DNA of 64,000 nucleotides from Tilletia caries. Taxonomy: Eukaryota; Basidiomycota; Exobasidiomycetes; Tilletiales; Tilletiaceae. Shown here one piece after another: positions 45,741 through 55,047 of this stretch. Made by a program: the position numbers and the translations under genes. The notes beneath the pieces are model-generated. The model was not told the DNA's origin, did no database searches, and was given only the letters and a program-made list of their open reading frames with translations. Where the stretch lies: assembly GCA_032718865.1 (NCBI GenBank), contig JALUTQ010000007.1:310001-374000 (forward strand), given 5' to 3'. The stretch's first letter is position 1; every line of letters starts with the position of its first letter.

Positions 45741-47582
45741 ATGTCCGACAACAACTCGTTCACCATTCCGCCCGGCCAGTTCGACAACGACGTCTTTCAT
45801 GACCAGGCCACCGAACAAGTTCCGGTTACTCCTCGACCGACGGACATTCTCCTGGAGATCCGGTCGGTGTCTGCGCGCTTGGATGGGTTCAACAGGCGGC
45901 TCGGCGACATGGAACGCTCTCAGCGTCTCCAAACAAGCCACCCCCCTTCTCCCTCTCCAGACGTCCGACCATCGACCACCATCGAACCAGTCGCAGCAGT
46001 GACAGCGCCTTCCTCGGATTCCGGCATTCTCGCTCGGGATACCGCTCCGGCCGCTTCGTCGAACGTCAATGACCAGCGAGGCGCATATCGAACTCGACAG
46101 GATGCCCCCGTCCCGCCCCACATGGGCCGCACCGCGGCTGCTCTTGCCGCCACCACGTTCTCCCTCCCGCCTCGCCCAAGTCCCGGGACCGCTGCTCCGG
46201 ACTCCCCAACTCCTGGAGAACGATACAAGTCCATGAGCAAGGGCGAGAAGTCGAACGTACGGCGAGCGCTGGCGGGTCTCGGCCTCTCGGTTCCGATCTT
46301 GATGGGTCTCGTGTCCGACCCAACCGAGGATCAAGACTTCGGATCCTCAACCGAGGCCGGTGACGACTCCAACCCACCCGCACAAACTTCTTCGTCCAGC
46401 GAGGAGAGTCCTCTTCGACCAACCACCGCCTCCGTCGACACTCCGGTCCTGGGGGTCGGATCTTCCCCCGTCACCAGTTCACCGACGTCGCGCATCGAGC
46501 CAGCTCCTAACATAGGAGCTGCTGTATCGAACAACACTCCCGTTCCTGTGTCGACCAGGCCGATGACCTGCAAGACGGAGTGGATCGGCGAGTTCGATGG
46601 AGACCCATCCCAGCTGGAGGACTTCCTCACTCGGCTTCGTGATCTGATCAGATCGGAGACGCAACCAGACCTGATTTCCGCCTGGATCAAGGCCGTCCTT
46701 CGCACCCTACCACGGACGCTAGCTGGAAATGCTGCTGTCTGGCACCAGGGCCTGTCGGATCTTGAGGCCGCCGACCTCACCTCTCTCGACGCCTGGTCCG
46801 CTGCCATGCGTGCGGCCTTTCCCGTCAATCGTGGGCAACTCCGTCGCGACGCTCGGGCACGACAGTGGAACGCCTTGGACGAAACGTCCATCGCGTACTA
46901 CTTTCACAAGGTTCGGCTGCTTCGCCAAGCGTTCGGCAAGGACCAGCCCGATGATTCCCTGGTCACAGACATCAAGGACGGACTGCCCGAAACGCTCATC
47001 GGGCTGTTGCGTCTGCCTCGTGTCGGAGCCTCTCTGGCTGACCTTCGGGCTGAGCTCGGCGATTGGGAACCGAACTGGCGGATCCAGTACAAGACTCCCC
47101 TTCGCTCTTCTCGGCTCACCGATCCAGGCACGGCTTCCTCTGTGGCATCCACGTCCACACCAGCTCGCGTCGGTCCAGTCGTTGCCCCGGCTGCGACCCG
47201 CATACTCCAGACGACCATGGGACGCTCCGCCTCGGCGCCGACGACTCCCGCTCCTTCGATGAGCTCGTCGTCTCGCGCCGCCCCTCCCATCTCAACCATC
47301 CCGCGCTCGATCTCCAAGTTCGCGGCCGCATACGATCCTACACGGGTCATCCAAGCTAGCAACGGTCAGCCTCGACGCTACCGGCCGCCCGGCAAGGATA
47401 CCGTCATGGATCTCAAGGCCCCATGCTCTTACTGTGGCGGCGACCACTTTAACTTCGAGCACGACTACCTCAAAGCTCAGGTCCGCACGCTTACCGTGGA
47501 CGACGATGACTATGAGGAGTACTTGTGGGATGGCACACCTGAGGAGGACGGAGAAGGAGAGGATGACGTTGACCCTCCGTGA
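45741..47582 (+). CDS. Gypsy Gag polyprotein
   Basis: 613 residues from the ATG at 45741; the frame is open upstream to 45507, but that stretch is leader sequence rich in repeated Thr-Arg-Ser. The N-terminal half is Ser/Thr/Pro-rich and probably disordered. The middle (about residues 275-450) carries the retrotransposon Gag core: EWIGEFDGDPSQLEDFLTRL, then AWSAAMRAAFPVNRGQLRRD and AYYFHKVRLLRQAFG. Near the C terminus lies one knuckle-like motif CSYCGGDHFNFEH, a CX2CX3HX4H pattern in place of the standard CX2CX4HX4C. An acidic tail (DDDDYEEYLWDG) precedes the stop. It assembles the virus-like particle and binds the element RNA. Confidence 0.9.
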   Translation: MSDNNSFTIPPGQFDNDVFHDQATEQVPVTPRPTDILLEIRSVSARLDGFNRRLGDMERSQRLQTSHPPSPSPDVRPSTTIEPVAAVTAPSSDSGILARDTAPAASSNVNDQRGAYRTRQDAPVPPHMGRTAAALAATTFSLPPRPSPGTAAPDSPTPGERYKSMSKGEKSNVRRALAGLGLSVPILMGLVSDPTEDQDFGSSTEAGDDSNPPAQTSSSSEESPLRPTTASVDTPVLGVGSSPVTSSPTSRIEPAPNIGAAVSNNTPVPVSTRPMTCKTEWIGEFDGDPSQLEDFLTRLRDLIRSETQPDLISAWIKAVLRTLPRTLAGNAAVWHQGLSDLEAADLTSLDAWSAAMRAAFPVNRGQLRRDARARQWNALDETSIAYYFHKVRLLRQAFGKDQPDDSLVTDIKDGLPETLIGLLRLPRVGASLADLRAELGDWEPNWRIQYKTPLRSSRLTDPGTASSVASTSTPARVGPVVAPAATRILQTTMGRSASAPTTPAPSMSSSSRAAPPISTIPRSISKFAAAYDPTRVIQASNGQPRRYRPPGKDTVMDLKAPCSYCGGDHFNFEHDYLKAQVRTLTVDDDDYEEYLWDGTPEEDGEGEDDVDPP

Positions 47583-47680
47583 GTTGAGGCTCGAGCAGTT
47601 CTTGCCTTGCCTTCTCTACACCCTTTTACGACGAGTTCCATGTTCTCATAATTGTTCCCTTCCCCCTGTTGTAGCTATCC

Positions 47681-50600
47681 TTGGAGCCTGGCCTTGCGCC
47701 CTCCATGTTCCCTGCTGAAGCTCTCGAATCGAAACCGACTCTCACGTCCAATGATCATCCACAACCTTCGTCTGATTCAGCTGGGCTATACTTCGCGGAT
47801 AAGAGCATCTTTTCCATCGAACGCACGTTACGGCCCAACGAGTCCGCCCCTCCGCTCGCTCAGGAGAAGCGTGCCTTCGGGCGAGTCGTGGTCCTTCCCG
47901 TTCCGTCTTCGACCGGCACTGGCCAGGGATATCGCAACCACGTTCCGTTGTCCACGCATGTGCGCGTGAACGACACGGATGGTCGGGCTTTGTCCACCCT
48001 GTTGGATACGGGGGCGTCCCTCTCCTGCATCGACGCCGCTCTTCTCGCCAAGATGGGTGGCACTCCGTCCGGCCGGCCCATGACCGTGCACGGTGTTGGA
48101 TCCTCAAAGACGCTGGGATGGGTGACTCTCCCCCTCTTCCTTTCCGCCCAGGATCCGCACGGCAAACATGTCCATCTGGAGGCTTCGCAGGATTTCCACG
48201 TCCTGCCGAGTTTCCCTCCCGGCATGTGTCTTGGCTTAGACTTCATCGATGCACACAGCATCAGCATCTCCCCCGTCCGTGGACGGGCTCGCTTGGGTCG
48301 GTATACCTTTTCGGTCCATGAACGCTTGGACAAGCCTTTCTCGGCCGACGTGGAGCTTCGCACGACTGCAGCCGTCACCATCGCTCCGCGGACCCAGGCT
48401 TGGGTGCAGGTCAACGCAGCCTGTCTTGCGCCCGGCGTCGACTACACCATCGTCCCGCGTCTCAGCATCACTCCAGATCAGGGTGTGTGCCTGACCGGAC
48501 CGAACGGCCTGTTGACCCATGGGCCTGTTTGCCACATCTTGCTTGGGAATTACGGAGACGAATCGTTCACCTTGGAGCAAGATACCTCGGTCGCCGACGC
48601 CGCTGCTGCTCACGTAGGGGACGTCATGACCGCTGCCACCCCGGACGTGTTCACTCTCACTCCTGGATCCACCTCCTCCGCGGCGGAACCGCCCCCCCTT
48701 CGTCCTTCCGCCCTGGAAGTATCCGGATTACCATTCGACCCCTTTGAGGAGGACACCTCTGACGTTTCGGCGCTCACGAAGGATGCTGCGACCGTGATGG
48801 TAGACGAGATGTTCAAGGTTGGCATCGACGCCCATGGTCATGCCCCACCCGCGGTCGTCACACTCCTTCGCCATCATCAGGCAGCCTTTGCCCTGGATGG
48901 GCGGCCAGGCCAGGTCGTCGACGCCGAGATGGCGATCCGTCTGCAACCTGACACGAACCTGCAGTCGGAGGCTCCGCGACGGGCCAGTCCCGACAAGCGC
49001 GCCGCAATGGATTCCGCCATCGATCAATTGTTAGACTGGGACGTGATCGAACCATCTTCCAGTCCGGTGTCCTTCCCAGTGGTTATGGTCAAGCAGCGCT
49101 CCAAATGGCGATTCTGCATAGACTATCGCCGTCTCAACATGCACACGGTTCCGGATCGCTATCCGCTTCCAACAATCGATGCGATCTTCAACACTTTCTG
49201 CGGAAAGAAGGTCTTCAGCTCGCTCGACGCCATTCGTGGCTACCACCAGCTCGGTATCCAGGAAGATGATCGTTGGAAGACGGCATTCGTTTGCCATCGT
49301 GGGCTATTCCAGTACAAACGTATTCCATTTGGCCTTCGGAACGCCCCAGCGTTCTTCCAACGCTTCATGGATCGGGTTCTCGGACCGCTCCGATGGAACC
49401 AGGCCGTCGTCTACATTGACGACTCCGTCATCGCGTCGGATACCATGGACGAGCATGTCGCCGCGCTCGAGAAGCTGTTCGTTTCGGCGGAGAAGGTCGG
49501 CCTCAAATTCAGCCCGGCCAAATGCACATTCGCTGTGCCCTCCCTCGTTCTTCTCGGTCGCAAGATATCCGGCGCCGGTGTCGCCATTTGGAAGGACCGT
49601 GCCTCGGCGGTGGAGAATCTTCAGCGGCCCACCACCCTCCAGGAGTTGTACCATACGCTGGGACTCTTCGGATATTATCGGGCGTTCGTTCGCGGTTTCG
49701 CTGAGCGTGCCTCCCCGCTCACGCGTCTCCTGAAGGGTTGGAGGTATGAGTCCGCCGATGGCCAATCCAGGCTGGTCAGCGCCGACGGCAAGACCGTGAC
49801 TGCGAGCCGGGTGCCGATTGCGTGGGGGGACGAGCAACAAACCAGTTTCGACGCCCTCAAACATGCCATCGCTCACCCTCCCGTCCTCGCCCACCCCGAC
49901 CCCTCCAAGCCATACATTCTCTACACAGACGCAAGCAAGGACGGCCTCGCTGCCATTCTTCACCAGGTGCATTCGGAACCGGTGCCGGCTGCTGTCGATC
50001 CAGTTCTGGCCTCGATGACTCACATCTCCATGCCGCACTTGCCGTCCGGTTTGGCTCGCGGTCAATGGGAACAGTGGCTGCTCGCGGACCCCTTCTTTGG
50101 TCCCGTCCTTCGTCGCGTGCAGGCGTCCGGGATCGATGAGGAGTGGGTGGTGTCGGACGGTGTGCTGGTTCGTCGGTCGGACGACCGTGTCGCTCTACCC
50201 GTCGCTGCTGTTCCGATCATCATGCGCGCTGTCCATGACGATCAAGGACACTTCGGCTTCACCAAGACGTTCTTAGCCGCGACACGACACTTCTGGCGGC
50301 CCCAGTTGTCCTCCTTGGTTCGGGCTTGGGTGAAACATTGCAGCACCTGCCAACGCACCAAGTCTCTCCCCAAGGTCGGCCGCCTCGACATCTCAAACGA
50401 CCCCTCGCTTCCGTTTGAGACCATCTCCTTCGATCTCTTGTACGGGTTCCCTCGTTCTCAGGCCGGGAATGACGCCGCCCTCGCCATTCAGGACTTGTTC
50501 TCCCGGATGGTCTTGCTGACTCCTTGCCATAAGGAGATCACGGCCGAGGGCGTCGCCGCCATTCTCGCCGACCGGGTTCTTCGGCTGGGTTGGAGGCCTA

Positions 50601-51928
50601 AGCGGCTTGTCGCCGACTCCGAGTCGCGCGTCTCGGGCGCAGTTGCCTCGTCCCTGGCGGCCTCGCTCGGCGCCTCGCTGACTCCATCCTCACCCTATCA
50701 TCAGCAAGCCAACGCTGTGGAGCGGGCAATCCAGACCGTACAGCAGGTCTTGCGGTCCATGGCAGTTGACTCCAAGAGTCATTGGGACAAGCGTATCCTC
50801 CCCGCGGTGGAGTTGGCGATGAACAGTTCCCCGGCCTTGTCCACTGGTTTCCGGCCGTTCGACTTGGTGTTCGTTGCCCATCCCGACGTCGTTCATGCTG
50901 TCTTCGATTCGCAGGAATATGGCGGCGTGGCCTCCTTTGACGAGCGGCTGGCGGTGGCGGCGGAACGCTTGGAGGATGCACGTCGTGCTATCGTCGTGGC
51001 GCGTTCCGATCAGAAGCGTCGGTATGACGGTCGGCGTGCTGCGATTCCGGTATTGCGGCCCGGGATGCAAGTCTGGGTCCGATTGCGCGATCGCCCTCTT
51101 CCGAGGACCATCCGGGACAAGATGGATGCACGAAAGAGCGGGCCGTTCGAGATTGTCGAAGTTCTGTCCGCCCATCGCGTCCGTCTGCGGCTGCCGGCCG
51201 ATGTCGATGTGGATCCGATTTTCAGCGTCGAACAGCTGGACTTCTTGCCCACTGACGATGATCCATTCGTGGCCGACCGTTCCCCCTCCACCACCACACT
51301 GCCATCCTTCCCTTCCGGTCGTGCAGTTGCCCCAGCTTCCGATGCGGTGATTGAGGACGCGGCCGCGCTGGCCCCCGACCTTGAGGTGGTGGAATCGGAG
51401 GAGGTTGCGATGGAGTCACGAGTGCGTCGAGAACCAGGGAACCTCCGCGAGTTCCAACTGGGCTCTCTCGCTCCCGCCCGGTCCGCTGACCTGGATATGA
51501 TCCTGCGGGGCCCGCTATTCCGCCCCCGACGCCTGACCATCGACGGGGAGGAGCTCGTCTTTGCCGAGCGGCCGGTGGCATTCTTGTCTCGTCTGACAGG
51601 GATTGCGGAACGGAAACTGGTGGCCGCCGAGTTGGAACTGGTTTGCTTCGCTTGGGCATTCCACAAGCTCGCACATCTGCTCGAAGGGGCATCAGTTACC
51701 GTCGTCACCGACCATGCACCCATGGAACGGATGCTTACCTCGTCCAATGCCACTGCATATGGCCCCACCATTACACGTTGCCGGGCTTGGATTCTTCCAC
51801 ATCTGTCCAACATCCGCTTCGTTTACCGACCAGGTCCACGCCACACGAACGTCGATGCCCTCTCCCGCCTTCCGATCGACCAGGGACGGTCTTCTTCCGA
51901 GGGGGGGGATGTGCTAGCAGAGGTATGA
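47681..51928 (+). CDS. Gypsy Pol polyprotein: protease, RT, split RNase H, integrase
   Basis: 1415 codons, open from a TTG at 47681; the first ATG in frame is 47705. Frame is -1 relative to gag, with about 100 bases between the gag stop and this frame. Protease: LLDTGASLSC (Asp109). Reverse transcriptase: RFCIDYRRLN and VVYIDDSVIA (Tyr578-Asp581). RNase H first strand: ILYTDASKDGLAAIL (Asp750). Integrase zinc domain: His852, His857, Cys887, Cys890; catalytic core Asp918, Asp979, Glu1014; GPY/F module SGPFEIVEVLSAHRVRL. After a Pro/Glu-rich linker comes the rest of RNase H: PVAFLSRLTG, LVAAELELVCFAWAFHKL (Glu1317/Glu1319), VVTDHAPMERML (Asp1344) and YRPGPRHTNVDALSRLP (Asp1392). In ordinary gypsy elements this segment directly follows the first strand, before integrase. 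The stop codon lies 19 bases inside the 3' LTR. Confidence 0.95.
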   Translation: MEPGLAPSMFPAEALESKPTLTSNDHPQPSSDSAGLYFADKSIFSIERTLRPNESAPPLAQEKRAFGRVVVLPVPSSTGTGQGYRNHVPLSTHVRVNDTDGRALSTLLDTGASLSCIDAALLAKMGGTPSGRPMTVHGVGSSKTLGWVTLPLFLSAQDPHGKHVHLEASQDFHVLPSFPPGMCLGLDFIDAHSISISPVRGRARLGRYTFSVHERLDKPFSADVELRTTAAVTIAPRTQAWVQVNAACLAPGVDYTIVPRLSITPDQGVCLTGPNGLLTHGPVCHILLGNYGDESFTLEQDTSVADAAAAHVGDVMTAATPDVFTLTPGSTSSAAEPPPLRPSALEVSGLPFDPFEEDTSDVSALTKDAATVMVDEMFKVGIDAHGHAPPAVVTLLRHHQAAFALDGRPGQVVDAEMAIRLQPDTNLQSEAPRRASPDKRAAMDSAIDQLLDWDVIEPSSSPVSFPVVMVKQRSKWRFCIDYRRLNMHTVPDRYPLPTIDAIFNTFCGKKVFSSLDAIRGYHQLGIQEDDRWKTAFVCHRGLFQYKRIPFGLRNAPAFFQRFMDRVLGPLRWNQAVVYIDDSVIASDTMDEHVAALEKLFVSAEKVGLKFSPAKCTFAVPSLVLLGRKISGAGVAIWKDRASAVENLQRPTTLQELYHTLGLFGYYRAFVRGFAERASPLTRLLKGWRYESADGQSRLVSADGKTVTASRVPIAWGDEQQTSFDALKHAIAHPPVLAHPDPSKPYILYTDASKDGLAAILHQVHSEPVPAAVDPVLASMTHISMPHLPSGLARGQWEQWLLADPFFGPVLRRVQASGIDEEWVVSDGVLVRRSDDRVALPVAAVPIIMRAVHDDQGHFGFTKTFLAATRHFWRPQLSSLVRAWVKHCSTCQRTKSLPKVGRLDISNDPSLPFETISFDLLYGFPRSQAGNDAALAIQDLFSRMVLLTPCHKEITAEGVAAILADRVLRLGWRPKRLVADSESRVSGAVASSLAASLGASLTPSSPYHQQANAVERAIQTVQQVLRSMAVDSKSHWDKRILPAVELAMNSSPALSTGFRPFDLVFVAHPDVVHAVFDSQEYGGVASFDERLAVAAERLEDARRAIVVARSDQKRRYDGRRAAIPVLRPGMQVWVRLRDRPLPRTIRDKMDARKSGPFEIVEVLSAHRVRLRLPADVDVDPIFSVEQLDFLPTDDDPFVADRSPSTTTLPSFPSGRAVAPASDAVIEDAAALAPDLEVVESEEVAMESRVRREPGNLREFQLGSLAPARSADLDMILRGPLFRPRRLTIDGEELVFAERPVAFLSRLTGIAERKLVAAELELVCFAWAFHKLAHLLEGASVTVVTDHAPMERMLTSSNATAYGPTITRCRAWILPHLSNIRFVYRPGPRHTNVDALSRLPIDQGRSSSEGGDVLAEV
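51899..51909 (+). promoter_or_regulatory. Polypurine tract
   Basis: GAGGGGGGGGA directly before the 3' LTR; the expected plus-strand primer site. It also encodes part of the last residues of Pol. Confidence 0.8.
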
Positions 51929-52280
51929 TGATCACCTTGATGATCACTTAGGTTTCCATTTCTTCCGTTTCCCTTCTCTCCGATTCATTCCGTTCCGATC
52001 CGTTCCGCTCTCCTTTCTCTCGCTCCACGTTTCCTCCACTCCACGACTCTCTATTCGTTGCGTAACGACTTGCCACTTTCCTAGCTCCCTCTCACTCCTC
52101 TCACATTGCGATCTTTCCATATATACTTCCCCGAAGCTACCAAGCACAGTGTACGTATATAGCGACTCGATTCTCTTCTTCTCTCCCTCTAGCAATGCAG
52201 CCTTCACAAGATACATTTTCCGCCCCTTTTCTTCCGAGATCTTCCCTATTCTTGCAGGTAAATACACTCTTGCCAACATA
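51910..52280 (+). repeat. 3' LTR of the gypsy element
   Basis: 371 bp, identical in length to the 5' LTR and differing at one position that I can see. Followed by the TTCAT duplication. Confidence 0.93.
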
Positions 52281-52920
52281 TTCATCGTGAATTTCAAAGC
52301 ATACAGGTGGTCATTGCGGTCAAAGGAAGGAAGTAGGTACGTAAAATTGCAATGACAATTGAATCATCTGCAGTCTTCCCACGCTCCCAAACGATCTCCA
52401 GTGCTTTGAAATCTCTGATAGTCATGAGAAGATAACTATAGGTATCCTCTGAAGAGATTTTATTGCATATAACTTAGTATACTGATGCTCATGGTAGCAA
52501 AGGCAGTGACGTGGTCCTGATGATGAGGAAGGCTCTTTCTGCACAGCATCTCCCCTCCTGGGTCACTGAGGGCCTCCAAAGTCTTGAATTTTTGCGCAAG
52601 TTAGTCACTGAATACATATGCTTCGATACTTTTTGAGTCTTTGCTCCAAGTGGTATGAGCATCGAGCGGTTTGCAGGCATTATGAAGGAAGGCAGAGGAG
52701 TGGATCTCACGATTATTCCGACTTGGGCAATGGGGCATTTCCACGTGGGGGGTCCCGCTTTGCCGCGTGCCACAGCTTGAGCCTGATGGTGAGCAGATTA
52801 TCTAAGACTTTAAAATTTCCGTTTTAGCTCATCTGGCCCAGATTGTGCCTTGTGGGTGCCCCAGATTGAATTACAAGGCATCTACTAGGCGGTGTAACAG
52901 GTGCCACAGGTGGAACAGTG

Positions 52921-55047
52921 AACATATGTATCTATGAGACATCAACCTTCCACGACGAAACTCGAGAGGACGAAACACCCTGAAAACCAGGTGGCGCAAT
53001 GTACTCAATCATTGTCGAAAAGTCCACGTGTTAGACGCCCGCGCTGTGCGCGGGCGTTAGTTACTCCTTGTGAGAAACAAAGCCGTGAGACTCACATGAA
53101 GGACAGGTTGTCGCTCAAGTGAACCTCAACTTGAGAATCAAGTGAGCAACAGACTGACCTTCACATGATATTCAATTTAGAAACAGCAGCCTGAGGGACG
53201 AGAAGGGGGCTACGTCCCTCGCAAACAGTTGCAGACACCATGTAGCGACGTCGTCTACAGGGTAGGAAGCTATGACAGCCCGTCACTCGTGTTTTGAAAG
53301 TTTACACAATGGTATATATAACACAATTTTCGGGATCTTTTATCATTGTGATGCGTGCGTCACAGTGGTAGGGTGCCCGTCTGGGGTTCGGACCTCGTGA
53401 GTTCGAGTCCACCGTCGGATAAACGTTTTTGGCCTAATGCGGTTGAGAAACACTTGAGCCTCAAGTTGAGAATCACATGAACCTCAACTTGACTCTCAAA
53501 TGATCAACACGTATGAGGTTGCCTGTTCTCAATTGACTCTCAACTTTTTGAATTGCTTGAGGCTCATGTGAACTCAAGAGTTGATACTCGGTTGAGCCTC
53601 AACTCGTATCACGTATGCCTCATTTACGAACAATTTCTGGCCTGCCACAGTACGACTTCCACCTCAGGCTCGATTGCCTGATGGCAGGTATGTAGGTTAC
53701 CTATTTGACCCAACGGACAGTTACAGTTCAGGACGCGAGCCGGTCGATTCAAGTCCAACCTCTGACGTTCCTGGTCTCTCGTATAAGATCGAGAAGTGCG
53801 GATTTGGGCTTGCTCACCATCTTTGCCTCCCCCCCTCTTCTGATCCTCGCTCGTCTTCTGTTTTCTCCCAAACCTGGCACCACACTAACCCACTACGCTC
53901 TGATCTACAGCTTCGTTCATTCAATAATCCCACTTCTCGTTCCTCTCCAGGTTCTCTGACAGCGATCAACCTTGACATCCGACACCAGTGCGCCATCTTT
54001 CGCCGGGCTAGGTGCACCATCTGCTCCAGTCGCGCTCATTAAGATTCGCCAAGTGGGCCTGAATCTTGGCAACAAACGTTCGACGGTCGAAAAACGTACA
54101 TCATTCGTTGCGTACCACGCAATCGCGAACGATTCTGACCCGGTCGGGGAAACGTAAGAAGGGTGCACTCAACGTCCCCGAACGACGTCGCCGACCCTGA
54201 AGCTGTGCCTGTTAGGTCTTGCAGGCCCTCCTTTGGGCGATCCCACTCAGTTCATCGCCAATCGTCGCTCTCCACTAGCAGGACGTCGAACCAACATCGT
54301 CCACCCCTCCCTGCGCATCGCAGATGCGTGCCTCGATGTTGGGATCGTCCATGTACGGGAACGGAACGAGCATTCTGCACTCTGGCCGTCCTGGTATCAC
54401 CCAGGCTCGCAACGTACGCCGAACGAGTTCGCCCAGCAGCCCATTGCGTTCGCCGCACAATCAACCTGGCCTCCAAGGACCATCTGCAGACGGAAACGCG
54501 TTCTGGAGAGCTTCAGGGACAAAAAGTTGACAAGGTAATTGTGACTGGGGAGTGAATGGCCGCTACACCACCAGCTGTCCCCCCTTCTTGTCTTCCGTTT
54601 GTACTTCTTTTTCACCACCAACTTCAATCCACCTTTTCACCACCAGCCTGCGTCGCGGACGTACCACAAGTAGGGTTGTCCCAGTACCAATATTCTCACT
54701 GACGCTCACGCTGGCGAACGTATACGCTCGATCGAGGGAACATTCCAAAGCACCCTTCGCTTCAGTCACATCCTGGCATTCCTGAAACGAATAAGTGTAT
54801 TCTGATCTGAAAAGAACCTTGAAGTGCCAACTCTGTGCCCACGAGGAAAGGTCTGCTGGTATTCACGTTGCGGCCGCTCCAACGTCGGCCTGAATGTGAT
54901 GGCCAGCTAAGGTCGATGTCCATCGCGCTTTCGAGACACATCGGAAGGCGGCCCACGTTCTTTGTCGGCAAGGCTGCAAGAATGAAAATTGTGCCGTTGG
55001 CGAAGAAAGGAAGAGGAACAATGCATTTTGTGCCTTCCTACCCCCCC
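52921..55047. other. Repeat-rich spacer with coding-like scraps
   Basis: 53095-53620 is packed with CTCAAGTTGAG/CTCAACTTGAG-type motifs in both orientations and surrounds a tRNA-like stretch. 53972-54157 (LGAPSAPVALIKIRQVGLNL...) and 54233-54538 read like protein but in different frames and belong to no family I know. Nothing else recognised. Confidence 0.35.
53352..53422 (+). ncRNA. tRNA-like sequence, possible SINE head
   Basis: A-box-like GTCACAGTGGTAGGGTGC and B-box GAGTTCGAGTCC at tRNA spacing. The anticodon-type arm has only a five-base loop and the acceptor ends do not pair. It is flanked by repeated CTCAA/TTGAG motifs. Confidence 0.35.

Larger units (their letters stand above)
45022..52280 (+). 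mobile_element. Ty3/gypsy LTR retrotransposon, young, with split RNase H
   Basis: 7259 bp, flanked by TTCAT (45017-45021, 52281-52285). LTRs are 371 bp at each end and differ at one base that I can see (CTTTCAGG against CTTGCAGG). A primer-binding-like TGG starts immediately after the 5' LTR and a polypurine tract precedes the 3' LTR. Two long open frames, gag (45741-47582) and pol (47681-51928), have no internal stops. Order in pol: protease, reverse transcriptase, first strand of RNase H, integrase with GPY/F module, remainder of RNase H. Confidence 0.95.
43231..52912. mobile_element. TIR DNA element with 8-bp target duplication, hosting a gypsy retrotransposon
   Basis: Outer direct repeat GAACAGTG (43223-43230 and 52913-52920) is exact. 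Inverted ends begin CACCTGTGGCACCTGTTACA and remain almost identical for about 100 bp (43231-43329 against 52914-52815), after which similarity fades. Without the nested retrotransposon and its 5-bp duplication the element is about 2.4 kb. No transposase was recognised in the remaining 1.8 kb on the left or 0.6 kb on the right, so it is probably non-autonomous. The superfamily is not assigned; the 8-bp duplication would allow hAT. Confidence 0.75.

Noticed and set aside
47579..47674. Possible intron joining gag to pol
   Set aside because: The GTGAGT and TTGTAG ends exist but splicing would enter the wrong frame (reading 47652-47969), not pol.
51500..51900. A second, complete RNase H acquired after integrase, as known in some plant gypsy lineages
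   Set aside because: The C-terminal segment lacks the first strand and first catalytic Asp, which are present alone at 49928, so a split domain fits better.
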